NCBI GenBank assembly: GCA_024734555.1
Contig: JANPWX010000480.1
Location: 297,310-361,309, forward strand
Direction: 5' to 3'
DNA: 64,000 nucleotides
DNA from: Trochalopteron elliotii
Lineage: Eukaryota; Chordata; Aves; Passeriformes; Leiothrichidae
The stretch's first letter is position 1. Each line of letters starts with the position of its first letter. Shown piece after piece: positions 1 to 20,200 of the stretch. The translations under genes were made by a program, and so were the position numbers. The notes beneath the pieces were generated by a model, which did not search any database, was not told where the DNA came from, and worked only from the letters and a program-made list of their open reading frames with translations.

Positions 1-360
1 GGCTGCGAGCGGCGCCGGGCTGCCCGCACCCCTCCGGGCGGCGGGGATCGGCTCCGCGCTCTGCGGAGCCATGCCCTGGAGCGGCGCATCCCGTGGAGCA
101 CATAATGTCACAGAGCCGTGGCGTGAATCTGTAGCGACGTGCCCGAAAGCCGGGGCCGAGCGAGCCGTGAGGCTCAGGGCAGCCAGTGAAGCGGGGGCTG
201 CTCCCCGCCGTCTCTCGGAGCATCATTTCCCTCGGCCGCGCTATCGCTCCAGCAGACCGTGAAACCGCACGTTTGCCACGCCGCACGCCGCCGTGTCCCC
301 GCACATTGCTACAGTGCCGATATTTCGGTAGTCTGGACAGGATTTAGGAGCCGCGGTTCC
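1..360. promoter_or_regulatory. CpG-rich block, probable downstream part of the GRIA3 promoter CpG island
   Basis: This stretch holds about 45 CpG dinucleotides in 360 bases and is strongly G+C rich at its left end, whereas CpG is scarce in most of the following 29 kb. It sits a few hundred bases upstream of the first visible GRIA3 exon. In AMPA receptor genes the signal-peptide exon and promoter usually lie in a CpG island close to exon 2, so this is probably the tail of that island and the start of intron 1. I looked for the expected end of exon 1 (codons for a Phe-Pro-Asn-Thr-Ile-Ser-Ile-like run followed by G and a GT donor) and did not find it. The short open frame beginning at ATG 71 is not recognisable and is not called. 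Confidence 0.55.
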
Positions 361-8039
<7,679 letters not shown>

Positions 8040-8107
8040 TAAAAAAGCAAACCCAAAACCAAAAAACAGCCGACAAAACAAAAAAACAAAGAAAAAGAAA
8101 TCCCCAC
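8040..8107. repeat. A-rich low-complexity tract
   Basis: About 68 bases of mostly A with interspersed C and G, including runs such as CAAAACAAAAAAACAAAG. It has no flanking target duplication that I can see. It may be a decayed poly(A) or simple sequence. Confidence 0.7.
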
Positions 8108-8299
8108 CAAAATCCAGCCTACTTTTGATTCTATTGAAAGATGAATTGAAATTGGCAATTACAGATTTGCTGTCCTTGCTGTGAGAAGATGTTCATTCCC
8201 ACTGATGGACCTGGGAGAACATGTGTCGCAGCTGAACAGCAAGCCCATCTATCACTTGGCTAAGGAGGAATTTGCAGCTCTTCACCTGAAGTAAGCAAA

Positions 8300-10403
8300 G
8301 CTGTTGGAGAGAAAAGAAATTTAATACTGCAAAGTTTTTTGTCTCCTATGCCCTTTGGGTCTCTATAATAGGTATGGTCCATACTGCTGCTGCAGAGCAT
8401 ATGCCAAATTCCTGCCTACCTGACCCCACGCTGTGACTGCTTATTTGAGTGATGGGAGAAAGAGCTGTCTTTACTAGAAGTGCTGCTGTCTGTTGGTTTC
8501 TCCCAGTGAGGTGTGTAAAAGTGCTGTAATCAGTATCTCACAGCTGCTGCTTTCCCAGGAGATGTGCAGCAGTGCATGTCAGGGGTTGCTGCCTCCCCTG
8601 ATTTCTTTGTCTCATTTCCATTTCAGAGATCTTGGGCTGATATGGGAGCTGCAGCCCACTTAGTGCATGTGGATCACAGGGTTGCTGCATCCTGACACAC
8701 GTCTTGGTTTGTCTTTGTACTCTGCTGTGCATGCTAAATTCCCCGAAACTTTTTGGTGGTTGTCATTGTTGCCATTTGTGCTTTTCTGCTGTGTGGGAGC
8801 TGCCGAGGGGAAGATGGCTTGGGGAGCAGCAGTAATGGGTAGGTTTTTTCAGGTGATGAACTTTTTGTAGTCTTTCTGCAGGAGAGCAGGGTGAAACTGA
8901 TTTTACCAGTCTCAGAGGTTTTGTCTTCTTAGACTTAACCACTTGTGTAACCAGGTTTGAATTCAAATGAATCTGCTGGTCAGAAAACTCAAGTTCATGC
9001 ATTCTTTTTTTCCCAGCAGTTAGATGAGAGCTAATTAGTGTCTATTGATTTGCAAAGGACTGACCCCAGCTCTAACCTTGGATTGAATCAAAATTGTTTG
9101 GGGGATTCTAAATTGTCTAGCAAGTCTAATGTACTCACCCATCTTTCTGTGAAGTGTTTGTGCAGTGGTCAAGTAGCATCTCCAGAGTGACTTCAGTGCT
9201 GTTGTGGAATATGTGAAAAGCACTTGGACCTAAGGAAATGCTGAATGAGCAAACACTCCGCATAATACCTACTATCCAACTCTGAATTTCTTTTTTAAAA
9301 CATTGCTTCTTGTGCCTATTTGCTTATGACTTCTTGATGAATAGAAAATAGGGCTAAAGAGAAAAATCATAATGTGCCAGCTAATCCTGTTTCTTTCCTA
9401 TTTCAGCCATGTCAGCCGAGTAATTCTCATGACTAATGATAGTTTTTATATATTTATATTGAATGCCTTGGCCAGCTCAGACGTACTTCCTCTATAGAAC
9501 CATTATCCCACTGTTCTGTGCATCCCAGAAGCCAATTGTATATCCCAGAATATCGTGATGGGAAATGATGGGAGCTATGTGACTTGCTAATCTTTCGTTT
9601 CACATGTAGTTCCAAAAAGATTTTAAAGATTTAGATTGGGATCAACCAGAAAATGAGAGAATTAAAAACAAAAGCTTTTTTTAATAGTTTCAGATCTAAA
9701 AAAAAATTACTTTGCTTGAGTTGAAGTCAAATGTTTTGTTTTGGAAATGATGATTTCTGTTTTGTGCATTTTTTTTCCTGCTTGAAACAGTTTGGTGAAG
9801 CTTATCCAAGTTAGCAAGATGTTTCTGCAGACATGAATCTGCCTTTTTCAGTGTACAAGCACCTATTCTGTCCAATTTTTGTAACAACATATAGATTACA
9901 GATGTGAATATAAAGTTGTGTGTGATTTGGAAGAAATCCTGCTTTTTTCAGGGTATATAGCTCAGACTGCTAGTGATGGATTTTATGGATAGACAACTTT
10001 TGTCAGTCAAAGTATGTATGGCGTGTCTTTCCACGCCGTTTACAGGCAATTTACTTTATTACCTGGAGAGGCAATGAGATAAGCCCAAAATGGATCAAAA
10101 TGGGACCAGTTAACCCTCCTGACATTTTCCACTGCCCCAGTTTGGCACTCCAGGTGCAGAAGCTGCTTTAAAGGATGGATCAGTGTAGCTTTACTACAAA
10201 GGGTAGTAAATGTTGTGAAGGTTTCTACAACTGCAGTGTCCTGTTCCAAAGATGTGTGTTCATGTGCATCAGGTGTGTTTTACTGACAGTTACTTTGTTC
10301 TATATAACACAAAAAGGAATTGGGAGTGGTGATAGTGGATTATGCATGTCTGCAATGACCACTGGGACCTAATGTTTAATGCTTCATTGTTCTAGCCTCA
10401 AAA

Positions 10404-10434
<31 letters not shown>

Positions 10435-13400
10435 GCCTCTGTAAATAAATAGGGGCAGTCAGCTCTGATGTGATTTACACCAGGGTAGATTCGGAGAAGC
10501 TCTGTGGGGTCAGTAAAGGCTAAAAGCAGAGCAGACCCTCCTGGGGTGTTCCTGGCTCTGAGTAGAGAATATGGGTCCAGGACAGCCCATGGATTCTTCA
10601 GGGGAGACCCTGAACATCTTCATCAGTAGCACACCTTTCCTCAAGGGCTGTGCAGGTTGTCCAGACTCTTGACTTCAGCAACTAACTGAATACACCCTTG
10701 TGTTGCATTGCATGCCGTTTCCTTCTGGAACTTTGGGAAATTTAGCAAAATGCTCACGTTCAGCAGTAATAAGTGTCCCTTTATAAATGATGCTGGGTAT
10801 CTCAGAAGTATCTGTAATAGCCTGTGTAGAGCAGAATCTGCCAAGGAAAGATTTCGTTTTTCAATTGAAACAAAATAGTGTAAATCAAATAGTCTCCAGT
10901 GGAAAGTGCTGACCCTGCTTTTAGCTGAAGTCACTTATACCATGTCTGCTTTCAGATTTCCTTTTTTTCCCTCTTTCCCAACTGCAGGTATATTTTTTGT
11001 AGTTGTGAAGCTTTCACTGCTTTTCTCTGCATCAGTTTATGTTTTATTTCGCAATTCTTTTATGAATAGAGGCTGTAGAGTTTTCTGTGAAATTTAACTC
11101 CTTGTGTCTCTTAGGTGCTTGCATGAATAGTGATAGTCTTGACTGAAAAACATTGCACCTTTTTCTGAGTCATTCTAGAGATAATTCAAGAACAGGTCTC
11201 TGATAGAACAGGGTCTTTTATAGAAGCATAAAGCTAACATTTTAATTTATTTTAATGTGTAGAAACACGCTGTTGTTTTCATAGATAGGGAACCTATTGT
11301 GGGTAGTGATGCTGCTGACTCCTGCATCCTGGTCAGTTTCCAGCTTGGATCAGCATCAACATAAATCAGTTATTCTCCTGGAAGCTTTATTTAGATAAAT
11401 TATCTGCACTTCCTGTCTTAAATTCTTATTGTGTTGTTCTGCAGTGCTAGCCCATTTCACATAAGAGGCATCTGAGATTTGAGGCAATCTCTGCAGACGC
11501 TGGAGGATACAATTTGGTATTAAAGTATATTTTCCTTGCGGGCTTTTCTGCAAAGATTCTGTGCTTCCCTGGTACTGTGTCTGGAGATTCTCTGTGTTAA
11601 TAGGAATTGTTTTGTTAATTGATTCCAGAATTTGCTGCCCTGGAATAGTCTGCCTTAGTCAGGATCTCCACATGAATATTAAAATGGCATCTTGCTGGAC
11701 GAAATTCTTTCTATTATGTTGTCTCTAAAACTGATTACATCAGCCCAGTCTTTTTCTTGTATGTGCTGGGTTGATTTCAGTTTACAGCAACGTTCTCTGT
11801 AGGGGGAGTAAAATCAAAATTAATTGTGTTTTCAAGGAGCCTGGGTGAAGCTGTGTGTGAGATACGAATCATTTCAGTTTGTCAGAAATTCACCTCTGTA
11901 ACTGAATGTGTGTGGAGTAACATGAAAAAGTATCTGGAAACTCCAAAGAAAGGAGACCTTCTTCTGCAAAATGGGTGTGAGAAGGGCACAAGTAGTTTGG
12001 CAGTCTCCCCTGCCATCCTGCCTGCCTCATTCCTGCATGAAAGAAGCTGTAGAAGTGCAGAGCATTAAGATCAAACCTCCTGGATAATCAGGACTGTGAC
12101 TTTGTTCTGCATGACAGAGAAGGGCCTGCAGTTCCTGCTGCTGCTGCCTTTTCCACTGAGCCTGCCAGCAAAAGGATCAATTAGTGCCAACTGCAGGAGT
12201 GCAGCTCCCTACAAAGGCCTGTGTCCACTGAGAACTGTTCACTTAAGCTCTCATTATGAACTTCAGGTTAATAACAGGGCATGCTGCTAGCTCCTCATTC
12301 ACCTGAAGCCAAGAGACTATTTTACCAGTTTAGCTATCCTCCTACCTAGTTTGGGTGTTTTCTTGTGACTGAGCCCAACTTTAAATCTCCAGGAGAAGTG
12401 GATCATGTTGTGCTATGATGATTACAGTTACAGCGTGTAGAGATTTATTGGCAATATAGAATAAAAAGTAGTAACTTTAAAATATTGATGATCAAAGCAA
12501 TAAAGATGTGCAGCTTGATAAATTCACCCATTCTTAAAAGCTGGCTTTTCTTTATGAATGTCCTGCAGACAATTTTTCTTTAACAATAAAATCAGAGCTT
12601 TCATTTTAAAACAGCCACAGCCTACCTTGTTTCTCAGAGGTGTAGAGGTTGTGAGGTTCCCCTGTTTGTCCATGGTGAGTGTTCTCTTTTCAGAGAGGTT
12701 GGTGCCATTAATCTTTTTGCTGTTGGCAATTATGCTGAAAACATCCCACTGCAATGTTGGCTTAGTGTGCCTGGGTGTGCTGATTGTCATTAAACTAGCA
12801 ATAAGCTTGTAAATTGGGTAATGCTACAAGTTGCAGATTATTTTAATTGCCGGGATATAATTTTTCTGAGCAACAGGCTTTAGAGACTGAGAAGTGATTT
12901 TGGATGTAGATGGAACAATGTGACTTTTGAAGCTTGGTGCAGCAGCAGTTCCATTACCTGGGTGCACACAGATGTGCTGTTGCTTCCTGCTCAGGCTGTG
13001 TTCAGAGGGCTTGGGCCCTTCTGCAGAGCTCATCTGATGGAGTTTCTTTGGAGCATTACAGTCCATGCAAGGGAGCTGAGGTTGATGGCCTTGGCTCCCA
13101 TTCCTGCAGAAAAGAGTTGCTTCAGTCCAGTGGTGAATTGAGCTCTCTGCAGTGGTGGCTCAGGGCACCACAAATCCTGCCTGGAAGCCAAGGAGTGCAG
13201 CCTTAGGTGCTTGGGAGAACTGATCTTTCCTCTTGTTTTCCCTAGAGCACACTCCAGGTATCTTGTCATTCTTACAGTGAAATAGGGTAGTAAGAATTCC
13301 TGGTGCTTAGGAGATTTTCCTGCAGGAACAGCAGGTGTGTGCCTCAGCCTGGGGCTGGTGACCCACCAGCGTGCAGGGTCACATGTTGGGCAGCAGCGGT

Positions 13401-13870
13401 GCTGCAGTACTTGCCACAGCCCCACAAGGCTGCCAGGGAGAGACTCCCTACAACCACAGCAGCTGCATCCTTTTCACTTCAGGGCTTTGGAAGCTTTCTT
13501 TGGGATCTGTACTCCGCAGGGATGTGCTTTTTCCCTTTAGTCAGCTGTCTTTATTCCTTTTTCTCTGCTCTCTGTTCTTGCTTTGCTTTTATGGATAGGA
13601 GGATAATTTTTAAGAAAAGAGCTATTTCACTTTGCAGAGACAGTGAACAGGCCTGTGAACGGCGCCTTCTGTTCCCCATCTGCCTGGGCTCACCTCGTGC
13701 CCATCAGCCTTGGCTTAGTCTCACTCACATGGAGCTGTTTGTGGGCAGCTTTCACACTGGAGTGGTTAAAAACCCCGAGCTTGCTCACGTTTCTTTGAAG
13801 TGACATTAGTGTAAGTCACTACCCAGGCTGGGTTTGCTCAGATCACTGGAGCTTTCTGTGAATCCACTTT
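8300..13870. other. Intron 2, 8.3-13.9 kb: no gene seen
   Basis: Ordinary intronic sequence. The only distinct item is the poly(A) run at 10400-10434. The 166-codon open frame at 13303-13803 is Cys/Phe/Leu-rich with no recognisable domain and is not called as a gene. Confidence 0.6.
10400..10434. repeat. Poly(A) run flanked by AGCCTC direct repeats
   Basis: Thirty-four A residues with a single G interruption at 10423. AGCCTC lies immediately before the run, and AGCCTC occurs again at its end if the last A is counted. This may be a retroposed tail or simply an expanded homopolymer. No retroposon body is visible beside it. Confidence 0.85.
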
Positions 13871-13970
13871 GGCTTTTGAGGTATTTACCAGTCCCTGAGA
13901 TGGTGTGAGTTTCCTGCAAAGCTTTTTGAGGTATTTACCAGTCCTTGAGATGGTGTGAGTTTCCTGCAAA
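13871..13970. repeat. Tandem duplication, 50 bp x 2
   Basis: Two head-to-tail copies with an exact 50-bp period, 13871-13920 and 13921-13970. Both contain TTTTGAGGTATTTACCAGTC and GATGGTGTGAGTTTCCTGC. The copies differ at only a few positions, including C versus T in the CCCTGAG/CCTTGAG segment, so the duplication looks recent. Confidence 0.95.
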
Positions 13971-14254
13971 GCTGGAGCTTCTGAAGCACTGGTGGGATCC
14001 TGGAGCTTTCAGTGGAGCCTGTATGTAAATACAGTAACTGTGTGAATGAAAAACCAGCAGTAAAAATCATCAGCATTTCTTTAGCTTCTTGAAGGCTGCC
14101 ATGCCTCCTGCACTGATATGAGACTTCTGCAGCTCCCAGTGATGAACCCCCTGAAACAAATGACTGAGATTAGTATTATTTATAGATAACCAGAGAGATC
14201 ATTCATCCTTCTCAAGCTGTTTATTTTTGGGCAGCCCAGTGAAACTGATGAAAT

Positions 14255-14294
14255 TGCCAGTTGTCTGAAATGCTGCTGCCAGTTGTTTGAATGA
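14255..14294. repeat. Short imperfect tandem duplication, 22 bp x about 2
   Basis: TGCCAGTTGTCTGAAATG at 14255 is followed at 14277 by TGCCAGTTGTTTGAATG, a 22-bp period with a substitution and a one-base shift. It may be chance or an old slippage event. Confidence 0.6.
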
Positions 14295-17200
14295 ACGGTA
14301 TTGATTATAGTTACAGGACTATTCATCTCATACTGGCACGCATACAATACATGGATTATAGAAATGTTGTCTCTGTTGACAGCTGGGTTATGAAATGATA
14401 CACTGAATTATATGTCCTTGCAGGCAGTGTCTGCATTGACTTTTCTTACCCTAATTCAAGAGTATTAAAAGTTACTTGAAGGAATTCAGAATGGAGCATC
14501 AGACTCTGAAAATTAATTAAAGTACCTTTGTCAGAAACAACCAGTTGACAAGTTTATATTGAAATGAGATGACACAGCAAAACTCCAATGAGTACTAACT
14601 GGTTTAAACAATCTTCTGCTGTGGAGGTGAAGAACATTTTGTTTTATTAAAAGAGTAAAGGACTTAGAAGTAGTTGCAGATAGAAAAGAGACTATTTAAG
14701 CGTACTCTATTACCACAGTTTTGTTTTAAAATTTAAGAAAACTTTGAGACAAGCTCTTTTTGCAAGGCAGACACTCGTAGTCTTCTGGCTTCAGAATAAA
14801 TATCTTCATCTTTCTCATTTTTTTTTATTTAAAAAAATTTCATTGATGCAGTGATTGTGTTTGTCTACAGTTACCGTCAAAAGTTTTCCATTCTTCATTC
14901 TGTCGCTTACTTAATGGTGCGTGTCCCAGTTCCCTGGGTCACTCCATCACAATGTCTTCTGCTGTGGGACTCACTGCAGACAAGGTCAGCACATGGCCTG
15001 TGGGCTGTGGAACAATCTGTTCTTCTAACTTGGAATGAGTTAGAACCCCAAGAGTTGAAATAAAGGCCCCTCTCATATTTTAGAGGATGTGCTCTCTCTA
15101 TACGTTGCAGTATATTTGAAGGATTCATATTTTGAAAAGTGAGGTCATTAAATGATGATTAGATGGATTTTTAAGTACTGTGCTTGAAAATTTCCGTTGT
15201 CTTACTCTGTAGCCATGAGCGACTGAAAACAGATTTAAGTGCTCAGAGCATTTTTATTTTAGTTTTACTCATGCTTATTTGTTTATATCTGAAATAACAC
15301 CACTGCCTGCAGCTGCTGTCCTGAGAGCAGACCTTCCCTATATTTACCTGAACTAATTGGAACAATGAACATACCTTCAGTAGTACACAGTGGTGACAGA
15401 ACTAACTGTGGAATACTAGGGTGTGTTTTAAATTGTGTTTGCAATTGTAGCCAATTTATTAAATAATTGCATTTAAAATTTCATTCAATGCCTAAGTCCA
15501 AGTCACTCCAGCTGGAGTAGATTGCCTCATGAAAACAGGTCTATGGCACTATGATTCTTAAAATGATATTTAGCAGTTCTTTCTGGCAGTACAGTGTTTA
15601 CAGATTTGCTGTGAATTTGTCTGTTGTTCAGTTGCCAAAGGGTCATATTCTTCCTCAGCTTGCTTTACTTGTGATAGCTTTCAAGTGGGATATTTTTTAC
15701 CATAATTTCAGGTTTTTCACAGCATGAACTACCAATTTCCTGAATAGGAAAATAATTTTTTCTCTTGTTTTTTCTTTCTTTTCCTTCATAGTCTGAGATT
15801 TATTTTTAATCTGTAAAATTTGTAGCATAGAAGAAGCTTCGTTTGAGCATTTCCTGTCATTGGTTTTTCAGATCCTAGCAAGCCACTTTTTATCTGTCTG
15901 CTTCCTTCTGCTTGCTTTTCCTTTGTCTCGGCCTCTGCAGTGAAGCTGTTCTAATACCACCACTTTAATTGACGATGTTTTATTCTTCAATTCTTTCTCC
16001 AAAAATTTAATCTCCTCCTATGAGACGGGATAAGCTCAGTCTCTATGTAAGTGGATGAGTTAGCAGAATAAATATCCTCCGTGTTCATGGGAGAGCAGAC
16101 ACCCCCATGCCCACGCTGTCACAGAGAGATGGATTCTGTTGATAATTTGTGTGGTGCAGTGGCTGACAAGATACAGTAGCAAGGATAAAACACTAGCGAC
16201 TGCACTTGGCAAAATTTAGTGGTCTCTTCATCTGTGAATGGCTCTGCTTAATTGTTCCCCTGCTGAAACGATGCATCAGAGCAGCACAAGCTGAGCAGTT
16301 GTGATGGCTGAACTTGCTCCTGCTGCTCATGGACCAGACAGACTGCAAATGCTAACAGTAGGTGCTCCCCTTACCTCTAATTAAAGTGTGGATGGGAGTT
16401 TGACTGTTCAGCTGCAGCATCGAGTTACTCACAAAGCCAACTTGGGAGGTGATAAGCAGGTATTTTTGCTAGATACCTTTGCCTTTCTGGCTTCCTCGGC
16501 AGAAAGGACAGCTTGAGGGTGAAGAAATGTACAGCGATGAATCTCTCCCTCTTTTCTTTTTCTTTTTTTAATTATGGAAAACTGTGGCATTTCTACAGTT
16601 CACTTCAAGGAGGAAAATTTCCTGTGAATCCTAAGGAAGGGTGTCCTTCCCTAAGCAGAATTCCCTCATTCTTCTGTGGAGCTGCAATACGACTGCTTCT
16701 GTCCTGCTTGTGATTTAAAGATATGAGATCAGTTGTGGTGATAAAGATTACCTGTGATGGTTATCTGGGTTCTGGAGAAAAGAAGGGCAGAGGAAGAAAT
16801 AAGAAAGGGTGATAATGTCATTTGAGAAGTGCTTGTATAGGGCTTGTAGCTAAAACACCTCATTTATTATTCTTCAGTGTTCTGTGCTCTTGTCCATGTG
16901 GGCATTAACACCTTGTTGGAGAACTTGGATGTTGAAACTGAGCACCCTAATGTCCAGCCCTGCCTTTCAACAGTCTGCTCAGCTGTATAAAATGCTGTGT
17001 GGTATGTAATTCAGGCTGCAGCTTCGTTCTGTGTGAGCAGCAATGTCCATTGCAAGAGGCAATCTTTGTAATATGTTAGATGTCACTTGGGGTGAGTTGT
17101 GTTGTCTTTCAGGAGAATGAGAACATGTGGGCTTTCTTGGCTTAAATAAGTGGTTATTTTTCAGGTCTAGTTAATCACAAGCCCAAGTTTTTCACCTGTA

Positions 17201-20200
17201 CCATCCTTCCAGAGTCATCCATGCAGGTAGCTTATATCAAGGACACAGTTTTTAAAATTCTGTATACAGCAACATCTCTCTGTAATACTACTGTGATCAG
17301 TACTGTTTCTTAATAAGCAACACCATATTACTCCATTCCTGAGGAGAGTCTCACAAAAATGAGTTAAGTTTTCCAGAGTGAGATTAATTTCTCACTTGCT
17401 CCCCCCTAGTCTTCCAAAACTAGTATGCAGAAATAAATCTTTTAGGAGAAGAATTTAATTATCTTGCATTTCCCACGTTGTTGGCACTAATGAACTGACT
17501 GTACTTTGAATTCTCATCCTCCTTTGGGAAGTTTGAATGAACTCTGTACAGATCCAGCAGTTTTAGAGACTTCAGGACGTGGCTTGTCAGAAGCTTCAGC
17601 TCTGTAGAGCATGATTGGTTTCACTTATTGGCTTGATCCAGGACATTTATTCTGCTTAGCTGAAGTCATGAAAACCCTAGATACTGAATTTATGTACATT
17701 TGCTTGAACCATCCTTTTAGTAAAAGAAAATATTTTTATTGTGACGTTTCCATGGTTTGCTTTATTTGCAGCAATACTCTCCCTTTTATGTTTTTATTCA
17801 GCATTAATTGTGTGATAGCAGGATATATTTTGTTTGAGAATGGGTTTGGATGTTGGGAGAGAGGAAGAATAGGACCAACTATGTGAGGGGAAGCCACAAT
17901 TTGGAAAAGGGTCTGGAGCCAAGAGTTAAATTGCACTTCTAACATGTGAAATGGCTTGAAAATACTTCTAGGGGATAACCTTGGTGTGTTTGCTGGTGCT
18001 GTCTAGAAAGATTTTCAATTACTGTGTCATGGGTATATTTTGTGGAAGGGAAAGGTTTTTTCTAAAGAACAGAAATGAAATCATTTGGAACTAGTGTTTA
18101 GCCCATATATTCATGGCTACTAAATTATCCTGTTACTGTCAGTCTCTGTTCCTAAAGTATCTCAACAAAGTAAGAGGAAAGACTCAGTGTAGTTTTGTTT
18201 TGATTCCTCCAGAGTGAAGAGGAGGCTCCTCTGGCTACCACTGGATCCTTGCATGACCCGATAATTTTGATGGAATTAAATATTGCTATCAAACATAGAT
18301 TAAAACAATAAGATCCCAAAGGTTCTGTGCTTAAAAAGACTGGGTAAATTTATGAATTATATATACTATGTGTAAAATTATTTACTGCTGTCCTTACTCA
18401 TAGCACTAACATGACAGTCAACCAGAGGGGAAAAAACATTTCTTTTTTTTTTCCTCTCATTTTTGTAAGTGACAGCAATTGCTGACTTGTTACAGGATTA
18501 CATTCCTGTGTTTGTTAGTCCCATCACTTTGTCTTCTTTTTATTTATCCAATAACAAGAAAAGAGAAAGAACTGGATGTAGAAGTATACTGCTAAATCCA
18601 TAAAAAATTTTGAGTGGTCCATGATTTTTCAATCCATTCAGTTCATAATTTAGTTTGTTTGATATGGTTTCTGTAGGTCTCAGGACTTTTTGAAATACTG
18701 AAATACACTGAGAGTGCTTAACTAAAAGTGGCATAGCCTGTGTTTGCATTTCTGGTGTGTTTTTGCAGACTTTTCGTGGTGTAGTGGAAAACCATAAAGG
18801 TCAATAGCTGTATGTCCATACAGTAACTTCAAGGTTCAGGACCATGATCCTAACCAGAAAGGGCATTGCAAGTGTATTATTCTAATGAGAAGGATTAGAA
18901 ACAAATGAGAATATTTTTAAATGTGTCACATTTACTTACAGTAGATTCAACAGTGAGTTTAGCCCCAGAGGCAAAGAATAGCACAATAGAGGGGCTTGAA
19001 TGCCTGCTTTTCTTTTATAGGTGATATCTGTAGAACAGGAGGTAAGAAGTATTGTCTGGGCTTCTTTGGGAAGCTTGGAAGAGCTGATGAATTCATCAAT
19101 CCCTTTTATGCAGCTCTTCTGGAAGATTTAAATCTTCCTGTGTTCATCTTATTAAATTATTATGAGAAAGTCATTCTATTGTTATCAAATCCATTTTTCT
19201 TATGCAAGTTTCTGTGCTATTTTTGTTATAGAAAGGTATTGTCTCACTGATAACATTGCCAGTGGGAAGGAGGTCTTGGACTGGCTCGTGCAAATGGAAA
19301 ATACATGGAGAAAATCAGAGTACAAAGAAGTCTTCTGTGCCTATAGCTGGCATTTCTTAGAAAATGAGGTCTCTTAAGCCTCCTGGTATAGTCTGGAGAG
19401 ACACTTCACTTAGTCCATTAATCTATCTGAAAAGCTTTACTACTTGAATTCAACAAATAAATCTATTCAAGACCAACAAAATTTTCAAATCCAAAAATAG
19501 TCTGTTGGTGGGACACTTTAAAAAGCTTGACTCTGTCAGGAAGTTGGTTTGAGAATCAGAGTAGAAAAATTCAGTAGCAGTAGCCCAACATCAGCTTCTA
19601 CAGTGCATCAGTTTAATCAAATACAAGGGCACATTATCACAGCCCTTTCTCTTGTCTGCTGCTTAGGCAGTGTAGAATTACATGAGATGCATTTGTGTGA
19701 GATGCAGAGGAAGAGGTTTCCTGGTTTGGAGCCTTTGTGATAAGCTGATTTTTGCTGAATGATGTGAATGCTTCTCTTGACTATTACACGGGTTCTAACA
19801 AGAGACAAATATTTTAAATTTTCTTTGAAATTGGCAGTGGAATTTTCAGGTTAAAATTCAGAATCATTAATCTGTAAAACCAGGAAGGTATTGTGAGTTA
19901 CTTTGTAAGAAATTAGTGAAGCAGAAATTTAATAAGTTTTTATTTGGTAGGACATGGGTACATTTAAATTAAAGTAAGACATTATCTGCAATCTCTAACT
20001 GTGGTCACGTATCAGTTCCTATTCTGTTGTGCACAGCAAGCTGATCTTTTAAAAGCTTTTTTTGAAAGGCAGCTGAAAAATTAACGGAGTTCATTGAGTT
20101 CATGCAATGGTTCCTGCCATGGCTGTGTCTGTGCCTGCAGTGGCTCAGGGCTGCCCATCCTGGCAATGTCACCAGAGCTGGCAGTGACTGTCCCCACTCT

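Noticed and set aside
13303..13803. 166-codon plus-strand open frame
   Set aside because: Composition is Cys/Phe/Leu/Ser-rich with no family resemblance; other frames are also open through the same GC-richer patch.
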